NCBI GenBank assembly: GCA_009780985.1
Contig: WQYZ01000027.1
Location: forward strand, 1-32,322
Direction: 5' to 3'
Origin: Oscillospiraceae bacterium
GTDB taxonomy: Bacteria; Bacillota; Clostridia; Oscillospirales; WRJC01
DNA: 32,322 nt
In this document: positions 15,499 through 23,722 of the stretch, piece after piece
How positions within the stretch are numbered: the first letter of the stretch is position 1
How the letters are laid out: every line of letters starts with the position of its first letter
The notes under the pieces: model-generated
The model's database searches: none
What the model saw: only the letters and a program-made list of their open reading frames with translations
What the model was told of the DNA's origin: nothing
Program-made: the position numbers and the translations under genes

Positions 15499-16944
15499 TT
15501 GAAAAAAAATAATTCAGACATATCTGTATCTTCAACCCGGTTATCATTCGGCAGAATGATGGCTTTTGCGGTCGGCGATATATTCGGGGGAGGTTCTTTC
15601 AATATAATAAACTTCCTCTACCCGGGGTTTTTGGCGCTTGCGGTCGGTTTATCCGCGCAGCTGGCGGGAGTCGTTATACTTGCAGCCCGGATTTTTGACG
15701 CTGTTTCGGATCCTGTTATGGGTTTTATATCCGACAGAATGCGGATTCGGTTCGGCACGCGGCGAGGCGTGCTGATTGTTTCCGCGCCGCTTATTGTGCT
15801 GGCAATGTTTCTGATGTTCTATCCCTATAAAAATCCCAGTACAACTGTCAGATTCTGGCAGGTTTTGATGTCGTATATCTTTTTCTACGCAGTGCAGACG
15901 TCGATTATGATACCTTACTTATCGCTTTCGAGCGAAATGACGGAAGATTACACCGAACGCGCCCGAATTACGTCGTTACGGTTGGGGTGCTCTATCTTCT
16001 CTTCCATAGTGTGCGTAGCGGTTCCCGGAATGATTGTCAGTCAATTTGACGGCAATACCGGATATATCGCCATGAGCTTGATTTTTGGCGTAGTTTTTAT
16101 GATTTTTGTCGGAATTACCGGATTGTTTGCAAAAGAAGGAATCCCCGCGCCGAAAAAAGCAGAACCATTTGCCGTAAAGGACTTTATCAGACCGTTTAAA
16201 GTAAAACCGTTCCGGCAGTATCTGTATATTTTTATATGCTGTCAGATGACGATGGCGATTATGAGCGCGCTGTTTTTCTTCTATGTAGATTTCTATTTCT
16301 GCAGGGATATGACGGCGCAGGGAGAATCAAATATTGTAGGGCTGCTTGGCGCGGCTCTGATGTTCGGTATGCAGATTGTCGCATTGCCGGTTTATTTGGC
16401 GATGATTAAGAGAACTGGCAAAACGCTTGTATATATTGTTGGTTCTGTAATCTGGATAGTAGGCGCGCTTTTTCTGTTTATAATACCGGCTGGTTCAAAT
16501 CCCGTAATTATTTACATACTGGCGGCGGTTTTGGGTTTCGGTATCAGCGGTCCGGGATTGATTCCGCACGCTGTTTTCGGCGACGTTGTGGACGTCGGGA
16601 ATTTGCAGTTCGGAGTGCATACAGCCGGAGCGTTCAGCGGAATCGCGAATTTTACCAACAAAATTTCTCAGGCGATAGGTCTGGCGATTGTAATGGCTGT
16701 AATCGGCGCGGCTGGATTTGTCGAGCAGGATATAAGCGAGGGCGCGGCGAAAGTGACTTCCCAGCCCGTTTCTGCACAGACCGCGATAATTGCGGTAATG
16801 GCGTTGGCGCCGCTTGTATTTATGTCAGTCGGGATTTTTATCTGCACGCGGTACCGTCTCAACAAAGAAAGGCACGAGCAGGTGCTCGCCGCTCTCAAAG
16901 ACGGCAGCGATGAAAAAAAGGCAGAAGTATTGAAATCGCTGTGA
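15499..16944 (+). CDS. GPH-family (glycoside-pentoside-hexuronide:cation) symporter
   Basis: A 481-residue, twelve-helix transporter of the major facilitator superfamily, GPH branch (MelB/XynB/UidB relatives). Family marks are the N-terminal LSFGRMMAFAVGDIF stretch, the DAVSDPVMGFISDR loop between helices 2 and 3, and the GISGPGLIPHAVFGDVVD loop in the second half. GPH carriers import sugars, glycosides or hexuronides with Na+ or H+. The start is TTG at 15499, 12 nt after AGAGG; the next in-frame ATG would remove the conserved N-terminal segment. Lying 58 nt after the glycyl-radical enzyme in the same direction, it is the likely importer for that pathway's substrate. Confidence 0.92.
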   Translation: MKKNNSDISVSSTRLSFGRMMAFAVGDIFGGGSFNIINFLYPGFLALAVGLSAQLAGVVILAARIFDAVSDPVMGFISDRMRIRFGTRRGVLIVSAPLIVLAMFLMFYPYKNPSTTVRFWQVLMSYIFFYAVQTSIMIPYLSLSSEMTEDYTERARITSLRLGCSIFSSIVCVAVPGMIVSQFDGNTGYIAMSLIFGVVFMIFVGITGLFAKEGIPAPKKAEPFAVKDFIRPFKVKPFRQYLYIFICCQMTMAIMSALFFFYVDFYFCRDMTAQGESNIVGLLGAALMFGMQIVALPVYLAMIKRTGKTLVYIVGSVIWIVGALFLFIIPAGSNPVIIYILAAVLGFGISGPGLIPHAVFGDVVDVGNLQFGVHTAGAFSGIANFTNKISQAIGLAIVMAVIGAAGFVEQDISEGAAKVTSQPVSAQTAIIAVMALAPLVFMSVGIFICTRYRLNKERHEQVLAALKDGSDEKKAEVLKSL

Positions 16945-17026
16945 TTGTTATGTAAATGGGAATAGTTTTATTAATGCAGAAAATTTATATTTTATTCGTA
17001 TAACATACACGAATGGAGGAAAAAAC

Positions 17027-17524
17027 TTGGCTGAACTTTGGGATATATTAGACGAAAACGGCAACGCAACAGGTCGCTTTCACGAGCGCGGCAAGCCCAT
17101 GAACAAAGGCGAATATCACCTTGAGGTTTCTGTTTGGATTGAGAACGACGACGGCGAATACCTAATATCGCAAAGGTCGCCGAACAAGACGTTCCCAAAT
17201 ATGTGGGAATCTACGGGCGGAAATGCGGTTGCGGGCGATGACAGCCTGACTACGGCGTTGAAAGAAACAAAAGAGGAATTAGGCATTATTCTTGAGTCGC
17301 AGAACGGACGAATGATTCAACATCACTTACCGTGTAGCACCGTTGAATGTCACGGTTTGGTTGATGTTTGGTTATTTCGGCAAGATATAGACATATCAAC
17401 CGTAATTCTTGCTCCTGATGAAACCTGCGGAGCAAAGTGGGCAAGCCGCTATGAAATTAACCGTATGATTGACGAGGGAACATTCATAACATCCGTGATA
17501 TGGGAACTATACATACCACAGTAA
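17027..17524 (+). CDS. Nudix hydrolase (IPP-isomerase-like branch)
   Basis: A 165-residue Nudix protein of the branch that resembles isopentenyl-diphosphate isomerase (N-terminal MAELWDILDENG, then SQRSPNKTFPNMWESTGG). The Nudix box at about residues 65-87 has conservative changes, Asp71 for Glu and Lys79 for Arg, but keeps the metal-binding Glu83 and Glu84 in KETKEELGI. A GGAGGA ribosome site 6 nt upstream decides the TTG start. Substrate unknown. It is followed by another Nudix gene 23 nt downstream in the same direction. Confidence 0.88.
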   Translation: MAELWDILDENGNATGRFHERGKPMNKGEYHLEVSVWIENDDGEYLISQRSPNKTFPNMWESTGGNAVAGDDSLTTALKETKEELGIILESQNGRMIQHHLPCSTVECHGLVDVWLFRQDIDISTVILAPDETCGAKWASRYEINRMIDEGTFITSVIWELYIPQ

Positions 17525-17547
17525 ATTAATATTGGGAGTGAACTTAG

Positions 17548-18012
17548 ATGGCAAGGAAACCGGAGAATATTCATGTTTATTTATATAGAAAAAACGCCGG
17601 CAACGAAATTGAATATGCTATATTTCAACGGTCAGATGACCCTAATTGCTGGCAGGGTGTGTCGGGCGGAGTAGAAGACGGCGAAACAATCGAACAAGCG
17701 GCGTTAAGAGAATCGTTTGAGGAAGCAGGCACATCGTTGAGTGCGCCAATATACGGGCTGGATACGGTAAGCTACCTGCCCGCCGATATTTTTTCGGAGC
17801 ATACTGCATGGGGAAAAGACATTGTCGTATGTCCGATGTACTTTTTCGCAATGTCGTTCGACGGAAACATAATCCTATCCTATGAGCATACAGAAGTTAG
17901 ATGGCTCACCTATCAAGAAGCCTATAATCTTGTGTACTGGCATGACCAAAAGACCGCGCTTTGGGAATTGAATCAACGATTAGAAAGAGGAAACTTAATT
18001 CGTACAGCATAA
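17548..18012 (+). CDS. Nudix pyrophosphatase (dihydroneopterin/dATP pyrophosphohydrolase-like)
   Basis: The 154-residue protein has an intact Nudix box at about residues 40-62 (Gly40, Glu46, R54-E-x-x-E58-E59-x-G61 in ALRESFEEAGT) and an early IFQRSDDPNCWQGVSGG segment seen in NudB-like dATP/dihydroneopterin triphosphate pyrophosphohydrolases. GGGAG lies before the ATG. Role probably nucleotide housecleaning, with folate synthesis as an alternative; no folate gene is nearby. Forms a two-gene unit with the Nudix gene at 17027. Confidence 0.88.
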   Translation: MARKPENIHVYLYRKNAGNEIEYAIFQRSDDPNCWQGVSGGVEDGETIEQAALRESFEEAGTSLSAPIYGLDTVSYLPADIFSEHTAWGKDIVVCPMYFFAMSFDGNIILSYEHTEVRWLTYQEAYNLVYWHDQKTALWELNQRLERGNLIRTA

Positions 18013-18121
18013 GCATTTTCCTACAAAATATAAAATTTCTTGATTACTCCCCGCCGTGTCAAACCGTGGGATTGCACCTGCATATTTTTTTATCCCTATT
18101 CAAATTATTGATAAGATCAAA

Positions 18122-18158
18122 TAAAAAAGCATACACAAGGTTTTTTCTTGATGTATGC
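18122..18158 (-). terminator. Rho-independent terminator of the tRNA-Leu operon
   Basis: On the minus strand GCATACA-t-CAAG pairs with CTTG-TGTATGC across a 7-nt loop, followed by TTTTTT. It lies 17 nt past the tRNA-Leu(CAG) gene, in a convergent region after the Nudix gene. Confidence 0.85.
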
Positions 18159-18174
18159 GTTTTGTGTGTTTAAA

Positions 18175-18257
18175 TGCGGGAGATGGGATTTGAACCCACA
18201 CACCTGTTACAGTGCCAGAACCTGAATCTGGTGCGTCTGCCGTTCCGCCACTCCCGC
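18175..18257 (-). tRNA. tRNA-Leu (anticodon CAG)
   Basis: The minus strand folds as a class II tRNA: acceptor GCGGGAG/CTCCCGC, anticodon stem CCAGA/TCTGG with loop TTCAGGT (anticodon CAG), a long variable arm, T-arm with GTTCAAAT, and discriminator A. CCA is not encoded; the sequence continues as ATTT. It is second in a two-tRNA operon. Confidence 0.93.
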
Positions 18258-18267
18258 GTTTACAAAA

Positions 18268-18290
18268 GTGGAACTGCGCGAAGTTCATTA
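18268..18290 (+). repeat. Short dispersed repeat in the spacer between two tRNA-Leu genes
   Basis: GGAACTGCGCGAAGTTCATT occupies most of the 35-nt spacer between the tRNA genes. The same word, extended by GT on the left, is inside the DUF2344 gene at 30325-30346, and a one-base variant lies inverted at 23659-23678. Confidence 0.7.
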
Positions 18291-18292
18291 AA

Positions 18293-18376
18293 TGGTGCGA
18301 GAGACGGGACTTGAACCCGTATGTCAAAGACACACGCCCCTCAAACGTGCGTGTCTGCCAATTCCACCACTCTCGC
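18293..18376 (-). tRNA. tRNA-Leu (anticodon GAG)
   Basis: Minus-strand class II tRNA: acceptor GCGAGAG/CTCTCGC, D-loop GGAATTGGCAGAC, anticodon stem CACGT/GCGTG with loop TTGAGGG (anticodon GAG), variable arm, T-arm CGGGTTCAAGTCCCG, discriminator A and an encoded CCA (18293-18295). It is transcribed first, from the promoter at 18441-18469. Confidence 0.94.
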
Positions 18377-18440
18377 ATAACTTTTTATTTAAAACATACC
18401 CTTTGTCAACTATCAACTATTCTCTAAGGATAACATTAAT

Positions 18441-18469
18441 ATTATACACGCATATTTTATTTATGTCAA
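18441..18469 (-). promoter_or_regulatory. Consensus promoter of the tRNA-Leu operon
   Basis: Minus strand TTGACA (18464-18469) and TATAAT (18441-18446) match the sigmaA consensus exactly, with a 17-bp spacer. The start would lie near 18434, about 58 nt before tRNA-Leu(GAG). The 343-nt gap 18377-18719 holds only this promoter, the divergent one at 18538 and a leader for the downstream gene. Confidence 0.88.
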
Positions 18470-18537
18470 GAGAAATTTAAAACTTTTATAAAAAATTTAT
18501 TTTTAAAAGTAACTATTCAAGTGGGATGAAAAAATAA

Positions 18538-18566
18538 TTGACTAAACCCGCCAAATGAGGTATAAT
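18538..18566 (+). promoter_or_regulatory. Promoter of the GH78-like gene, near-twin of the promoter at 25141
   Basis: TTGACT (18538-18543) and TATAAT (18561-18566), 17-bp spacer. Similarity to the promoter at 25141 continues through the spacer and past the -10 (TATAATTTA-n-GCATAAA). The leader to the ATG at 18720 is about 145 nt and holds no riboswitch I recognise. Confidence 0.82.
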
Positions 18567-18719
18567 TTATGCATAAACAAAACAGACAAAAGCGGTAAGA
18601 GAAACGGGCAGCAGACAATACGGTAGAAATATTATAAATTCCGTGTAATCTCAGGTAAAAAGAGAAAATGATTTTTAAAAATATATTATTATAAAATATA
18701 AAATCGGAGGATAAATTTT

Positions 18720-21458
18720 ATGAAAAGCGAAGCAAAATATATATGGTTCAGCGACGGCGACGCATCGAGAAATCCGTACGCGGCATTCAGAAAAACGTTT
18801 GAGATAAACGATAAAACAGAAATTAAAAACGCGGAGTTCAATATTTTCGCGGATACCAACTACAAGTTATATGTCAACGGGATTTTCGCCGGATTCGGTC
18901 CGGTCAGATTTGACCCAAGATTCCCGCAGTTCGACACATACGACTTAACTCCGTATCTGCAGAACGGCAATAATGTTATAGCTGTGCTCGCAAATTTTCA
19001 CGGACATAAAACGTTTAAGAATGTGCCGAAAATCGCGGCAATTATTGCATGGGGAAATATAAGCGATATAGATTTGTCCACAAACGGCAAAAACTGGAAA
19101 TGTGAGAGATACACAGCGTATTCGCGGTACACACCGAAACTGAGTTTTGCGTTAAACGCGCAGATTTTCTACGATCAAGCGAAATTCGACGAAAATTGGA
19201 TAAATCCAGACTATGACGACCGTGAATGGCATAACGCCATCGAATTAAAAAATCAGGATTGTTTCGGCGAATTACGTCCAAGAGAAATTCCGTTTATGTC
19301 AATGAAAGATGTGCCGGTCAAAACCAAAACAAGGGTGTTACCGTTAAAACGCGACGAAGATTTATATTCTTTTCATATTGAACTGCCCTACACCCTCGAC
19401 GTGACTAATCTGCAGACGGAATATAAAGACACCGTCGAATGGCGCACACATATACATTCGCTCTGCGAACAGAATATAACGGCGGCGGTTCTATACGAAA
19501 CAATATCAGTGAACAATATTGTATGCGAGCCAAAATTTGAGGACGAATCTAAGCCTTTGCGATACAATTTTGTCATGCATTTAAACGAGGGCTGGAACGA
19601 AGTTTCCGGGAGCGTCAAAATCTATCAGGACATTTACGACTGCTATCTCGCGCTTCAGAAAAATAAAGATTTGATATTGTCCGCAGATAAAAATAAAGAA
19701 AGCCGGAAACTATTTAAATACACAAAAATAACGCGCAAAGACGCAGAAACGGAATGGGCATATTCTACAGATGCAGACAGAGCCGAAAGTCCTTGCCGCG
19801 AGGCAAGCTGGGATACTTACTGCGATTCGATAGAATCAATAGACCCGGATAAACTCAACGGGTTCACATTCAAAAAAAGCCTGTATCCCGACGGATTTAC
19901 ACTGATATTTGATATGGAATATATGCGCTTGGTATTTCCACAATTTATATTCAAAGGCATAAAAGGCGCGACGATTGATTTACTGTACAACGACAGGTAT
20001 ATGTCCGACAATAAACATATCAGACAGCAGTCATGGATTCCGCTCGGCGACAGGTTAGTATGTGATTATAACAGCGGTGTCATTGACTGGTCGCCAGTGC
20101 AGCCGAGAGGATTTAAATATCTGAATATAACCGTGAGAAATACGTCGGACGACGTGACCCTCGAAAAAATCGATTTTATATCGGCAAACTACCCTGTTGA
20201 AGAACGCGGCAGGTTTGAGTGCTCCGACCCTGCGTTGAATAATATCTGGAAAATGTGCGCTTTGACGCAGAAAACAAATATGGAAGACGCGTTCGACGAC
20301 TGCGTCAACAGGGAAAGAGGGCTTTACGCTCTCGACACGCTTATACAGTATCATGTGAATTTGGCGTGTTACGGCGACCATAAACTGATGAAACGTTCGC
20401 TCGAACTATACGCGCAGTCAATACACCCAAACGGAATGTACAGATGTTTATATCCCAATACGGGAGATTATATACTGCCGGACTTTTGTCTTTATATAGT
20501 CGAGGGATTTTACAGTTATTATTTATATACCGAGGATAAAAAGTTAATCGAAACATGGTGGGACACGATTATAACAAATCTGAATGTATTCAACAGATTA
20601 TCCGACGAACGCGAAGATTACCTGCTTTGCGCAGACCCGCCGGACAAATCAAATCCGAACGACAGACGCACCGGACATCTCGGCGACGGCGGATGTACAA
20701 ACAACAAAGGCATAAACTGTATATTCACGTGTTTATATCTCATAGCTTTACGCGGGGCATACTTTTTAGCCGGGGCAATAGATAAAACAGACGACGCGAA
20801 TAACATGAAAAAAAGAATAGACGTTTTGGAAAAGTCTATTCAAAAGTTTTGGAATGAAGAAAAAGGCTTGTTTGCGGACAATCTCGACATGAAAGATTTT
20901 TCCCCGCACGCCTCGCTGTTTGCAATCAGAGCGGGAGTTGTCGCTAATAAAAATGGGAAATTTGATAAACTCGATATAATACAAAAAAGTCTTGAACCTA
21001 TGCTTACGCCGTTTTTCAAAAACGGATATGACCCGTCGAAAGGGGCTGCATTCACGACCAGTTACGGATATTATATGTTTGACAGTTTATATAAAGCCGG
21101 GATGTACAAAACTGCCGAAAACTGCATGAAAGAGGGTTGGGGGTGGTTTTTGGCAAAGGGACTTAAAACCACGCCTGAACATTTCAGTCTGGCGGAAAGC
21201 CAGTGCCACGCATGGACTTCAAGCCCGGCATATATTATGTCGAGATATATTCTGGGCGTGAATTTTGATATATCTACCGGCTTAAATTGTGTCATAATTG
21301 ACGTAAAAACCGACAGCATAAAATGGGCAAAGGGAACGTTCCCTCACCCGTCCGGCGACATAGAAATAAGCTGGCATAAAGACGGCGGAACCGGAAAAAT
21401 AATCTATGACAAAATCTCCGCGCCCGACGGCGTTGATGTGGAAATAAGACGAACATAA
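18720..21458 (+). CDS. GH78-like alpha-L-rhamnosidase family protein
   Basis: A 912-residue cytoplasmic protein with an N-terminal beta-sandwich region (KLYVNGIFAGFGPVR near residues 49-63, the jelly-roll seen in rhamnosidases) and a C-terminal (alpha/alpha)6 catalytic domain (Bac_rhamnosid6H). The GH78 general-acid loop, usually DCPQRERLGWTGD, reads DCVNRERGLYALD: Asp527, Glu532 and Asp539 are kept while the Trp-Thr-Gly part is lost. TTPEHF probably supplies the later catalytic Glu, and SQCHAWTSSP matches the family's closing motif. No signal peptide is seen. CGGAGG lies 9 nt before the ATG. A divergent rhamnosidase is likely, but another alpha-glycoside may be the substrate. It is monocistronic, with a promoter resembling that of the Gfo/Idh/MocA gene at 25254. 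Confidence 0.83.
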   Translation: MKSEAKYIWFSDGDASRNPYAAFRKTFEINDKTEIKNAEFNIFADTNYKLYVNGIFAGFGPVRFDPRFPQFDTYDLTPYLQNGNNVIAVLANFHGHKTFKNVPKIAAIIAWGNISDIDLSTNGKNWKCERYTAYSRYTPKLSFALNAQIFYDQAKFDENWINPDYDDREWHNAIELKNQDCFGELRPREIPFMSMKDVPVKTKTRVLPLKRDEDLYSFHIELPYTLDVTNLQTEYKDTVEWRTHIHSLCEQNITAAVLYETISVNNIVCEPKFEDESKPLRYNFVMHLNEGWNEVSGSVKIYQDIYDCYLALQKNKDLILSADKNKESRKLFKYTKITRKDAETEWAYSTDADRAESPCREASWDTYCDSIESIDPDKLNGFTFKKSLYPDGFTLIFDMEYMRLVFPQFIFKGIKGATIDLLYNDRYMSDNKHIRQQSWIPLGDRLVCDYNSGVIDWSPVQPRGFKYLNITVRNTSDDVTLEKIDFISANYPVEERGRFECSDPALNNIWKMCALTQKTNMEDAFDDCVNRERGLYALDTLIQYHVNLACYGDHKLMKRSLELYAQSIHPNGMYRCLYPNTGDYILPDFCLYIVEGFYSYYLYTEDKKLIETWWDTIITNLNVFNRLSDEREDYLLCADPPDKSNPNDRRTGHLGDGGCTNNKGINCIFTCLYLIALRGAYFLAGAIDKTDDANNMKKRIDVLEKSIQKFWNEEKGLFADNLDMKDFSPHASLFAIRAGVVANKNGKFDKLDIIQKSLEPMLTPFFKNGYDPSKGAAFTTSYGYYMFDSLYKAGMYKTAENCMKEGWGWFLAKGLKTTPEHFSLAESQCHAWTSSPAYIMSRYILGVNFDISTGLNCVIIDVKTDSIKWAKGTFPHPSGDIEISWHKDGGTGKIIYDKISAPDGVDVEIRRT

Positions 21459-21468
21459 GAAGATATTG

Positions 21469-21540
21469 TAGGGGACGATGGTAATCGTCCCGCCGAATAA
21501 CGGTTTATACGGTTCCGGGCGGATATGGAATCCGCCCCTA
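21469..21540. repeat. Double-hairpin intergenic repeat with TAGGGG/CCCCTA ends
   Basis: Outer ends TAGGGG and CCCCTA enclose two perfect hairpins: GGGACGAT (21472-21479) with ATCGTCCC (21484-21491), and GGGCGGAT (21517-21524) with ATCCGCCC (21530-21537). A similar design occurs at 32099-32156. It fills the gap between two convergent genes and lacks T-runs, so it is not a standard terminator although it may act as one. Confidence 0.7.
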
Positions 21541-21562
21541 CCCATTGATGAATAAATATTTA

Positions 21563-23545
21563 TTATTCATACGCATAAAATTTCTCATACAGATTTTCGA
21601 GGTTCTTTTCGAGAATATCTTTTTCTACGTATATCTCGTTTAACTTGACGTAATCCGCTTCGATTTCGTCATCCTTTATCATGTAGTCAAGCTCTGCCAA
21701 TCTTTTCTCAGTCTTTTTTATTTCTGCTTCCGTAGATTTTTTCTCGCGCTCCAATTGTTCCTGACGCCGCTTCAACTGTTTCTGCTGTTCCTGTTCTATA
21801 ATCCTTTTCTCTTTTTCGAGGTCGGTATTATAATTTTGAGATAAGCCCGCTTCCGGATTTGACAGATAACTTCTCTTGTAATTTACATATTCTTCATATC
21901 CGTCTTTATAATCTATATATCCGTCGCACCCGTTGGGATTTTTCAGCTCCGGGTTTATTTCGAGTATTCGGGTAGACAGTTTTTTTATAAAATATCTGTC
22001 GTGGGACACGGCTATTATCGTGCCTTTGAAGTTCAGAAGCGCGGCTTCCAAAGCTTCCCGCGAATTTATGTCAAGATGATTTGTCGGCTCGTCTAAAATT
22101 AAAACGTTGGATTTTTTTAGAATCAACTTGGCGATAGTCAGTCTTGCTTTTTCCCCGCCGCTCAAAACGCTGACTTTTTTCTCTATATCGCCGTTTCTGA
22201 ATAAAAATGCGGCAAGTATGTTGCGCACTTCGATCTGTTTCATGTCGTCGTAATCGTCCCACAGTTCGTCCAATACTGTGTTTTCGTCGTCCAAATCCTG
22301 ATTTTCCTGGTCGTAATAACCGATTTTTACGTTATATCCGAAATAAAACCTGCCGGAATCCGCAGTCTGGTTTCCTGTGAGTATTTTTAAAAGCGTGGAC
22401 TTTCCGCACCCGTTCGGTCCGATTATAAACATATTGTCGCGCTTTTTTACTTCGAACGACAGTTTTTCAAAAAGTTTTTTCGGAGGGAAAGATTTTGCAA
22501 GTTCTATGACTGACAAAACATCGTTGCCGGATTCTGTAACCCGTTCTTTTTTGTCTGTAAACTGCAATTTTATCTTGTCGGGGAGTTTATCGGGTTTTTC
22601 GACTTTTTCCATTTTATCGAGCATTTTCTGCTTGCTGAACGCCTGCCTCACAAGTTTATCGCGTCCCCAGCGTCTCAGCCGCTCAATCATTTCTTCCATG
22701 CGTTTTATTTCTCTCTGCTGCAATTCGTACTGATGCCGGCGTATTTCTCTGTCTTCGGCTTTTTTATTGACAAAATCAGTGTAATTGCCGTTATAACAGT
22801 ATGCTCTCATATTCTCAAGTTCTATTATCTTTCCGGCGACATTGTCTAAAAAATACCGGTCGTGAGAAATCATAAGCACGGCTTTTCTATAACTTTTCAG
22901 ATAGTTTTCAAGCCATTCTATACTTGAAACGTCCACATGATTTGTCGGCTCGTCCAATAATAAAATATCGGGTTCGGCGAGAAACAGTTTTATAAGCCCG
23001 ACTCTGGTTTTCTGACCGCCGCTTAATGTGTGGATTCTTTGCTCCCAGCTTTCCGGAGGGAACCCGAGAGATTCGAGAGTGGACTTGGTTTTTCCCTCGT
23101 ATTCGTAGCCTCCTTTGTCCGTATATTCGGCGATTAATTTCGAATGAGAATCCAAAAGTTTCTGCAAATATTCAAGTCCGCTGTTGTCGTTTTTTTCATG
23201 ATGTTCGGCATTATATTCTTCAAGCTGCTTTTCTATGCCCGCTATTTTGTTCTCGAGAATTTTCAGGTGATTAAACACGCTGATTACTGAATTATACACG
23301 GTATCGTTTTCATTAAGCGCGGGGTCCTGGCGGAGTATTCCGACAGTCGCGTTTCTCATTATCGACACGCCGCCCCTGTCGCAGTTTATTTCGCCTGTTA
23401 TAATTTTAAAAAGAGTGGTTTTCCCTGCGCCGTTCACACCTATAATGCCGATTTTATCATCATTTTGCGCGCTGAAAGACACGTCTTTTAATATTTCTTT
23501 TACTCCTATTGAAAAAGAGATGTTATCGCAATTTAATACAATCAT
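21563..23545 (-). CDS. ABC-F family ATPase (ribosome-associated type)
   Basis: A 660-residue soluble protein with two ABC domains and no membrane segments. Domain 1 has Walker A GVNGAGKTT (36-44), signature LSGGQKTRVGL and Walker B LLLDEPTNHVD; domain 2 has GPNGCGKST, LSGGEKARLTI and LILDEPTNHLD. Between them lies the linker helix pair rich in Arg/Lys/Glu (REIRRHQYELQQREIKRM), and the C-terminus (about 575-660) is a coiled coil like that of Uup/YdiF. ABC-F proteins bind the ribosomal E site and act in translation or antibiotic protection; the subclass is not clear here. It is downstream of the rpsF-ssb-rpsR operon but separated from it by a terminator and a repeat. Confidence 0.93.
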   Translation of the reverse strand: MIVLNCDNISFSIGVKEILKDVSFSAQNDDKIGIIGVNGAGKTTLFKIITGEINCDRGGVSIMRNATVGILRQDPALNENDTVYNSVISVFNHLKILENKIAGIEKQLEEYNAEHHEKNDNSGLEYLQKLLDSHSKLIAEYTDKGGYEYEGKTKSTLESLGFPPESWEQRIHTLSGGQKTRVGLIKLFLAEPDILLLDEPTNHVDVSSIEWLENYLKSYRKAVLMISHDRYFLDNVAGKIIELENMRAYCYNGNYTDFVNKKAEDREIRRHQYELQQREIKRMEEMIERLRRWGRDKLVRQAFSKQKMLDKMEKVEKPDKLPDKIKLQFTDKKERVTESGNDVLSVIELAKSFPPKKLFEKLSFEVKKRDNMFIIGPNGCGKSTLLKILTGNQTADSGRFYFGYNVKIGYYDQENQDLDDENTVLDELWDDYDDMKQIEVRNILAAFLFRNGDIEKKVSVLSGGEKARLTIAKLILKKSNVLILDEPTNHLDINSREALEAALLNFKGTIIAVSHDRYFIKKLSTRILEINPELKNPNGCDGYIDYKDGYEEYVNYKRSYLSNPEAGLSQNYNTDLEKEKRIIEQEQQKQLKRRQEQLEREKKSTEAEIKKTEKRLAELDYMIKDDEIEADYVKLNEIYVEKDILEKNLENLYEKFYAYE

Positions 23546-23631
23546 TGTTTATAATACCTTTTATGAACTTGATAGAAAATGCTGACAAATTGAAAATTTG
23601 TCGGATTTTCAAAAAGTTCATTTTCAAAAAA

Positions 23632-23658
23632 TAAAAGAGGGCGAAAAACCCTCTTTTT
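23632..23658 (-). terminator. Rho-independent terminator after rpsR
   Basis: AAAAGAGGG (23633-23641) and CCCTCTTTTT (23649-23658) form a strong hairpin with A- and T-runs on both sides, so it works in either direction; by context it ends the rpsF-ssb-rpsR transcript. A further perfect hairpin, GACAAATT-gaa-AATTTGTC, follows at 23583-23601. Confidence 0.8.
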
Positions 23659-23708
23659 AATGAATTTCGCGCAGTTCCGTCTGCGGACGGAACAAGCAAA
23701 AATTCATT
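23659..23708. repeat. 50-bp hairpin repeat carrying the inverted GGAACTGCGCGA word
   Basis: Outer arms AATGAATT (23659-23666) and AATTCATT (23701-23708) enclose an inner perfect palindromic stem GTTCCGTC/GACGGAAC. Positions 23659-23678 are the reverse complement, with one change, of the word at 18271-18290 and 30327-30346. It lies just after the rpsR stop. Confidence 0.6.
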
Positions 23709-23722
23709 ATAAACTAATCCGA

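Noticed and set aside
18100-18378. A 92-codon minus-strand ORF over the tRNA pair
   Set aside because: It is a translation of the two tRNA-Leu genes and their spacer; such ORFs are a well-known artefact.
23026-23274. Plus-strand ORFs inside the ABC-F gene
   Set aside because: Shadows of the opposite-strand coding frame without ribosome sites or recognisable domains.
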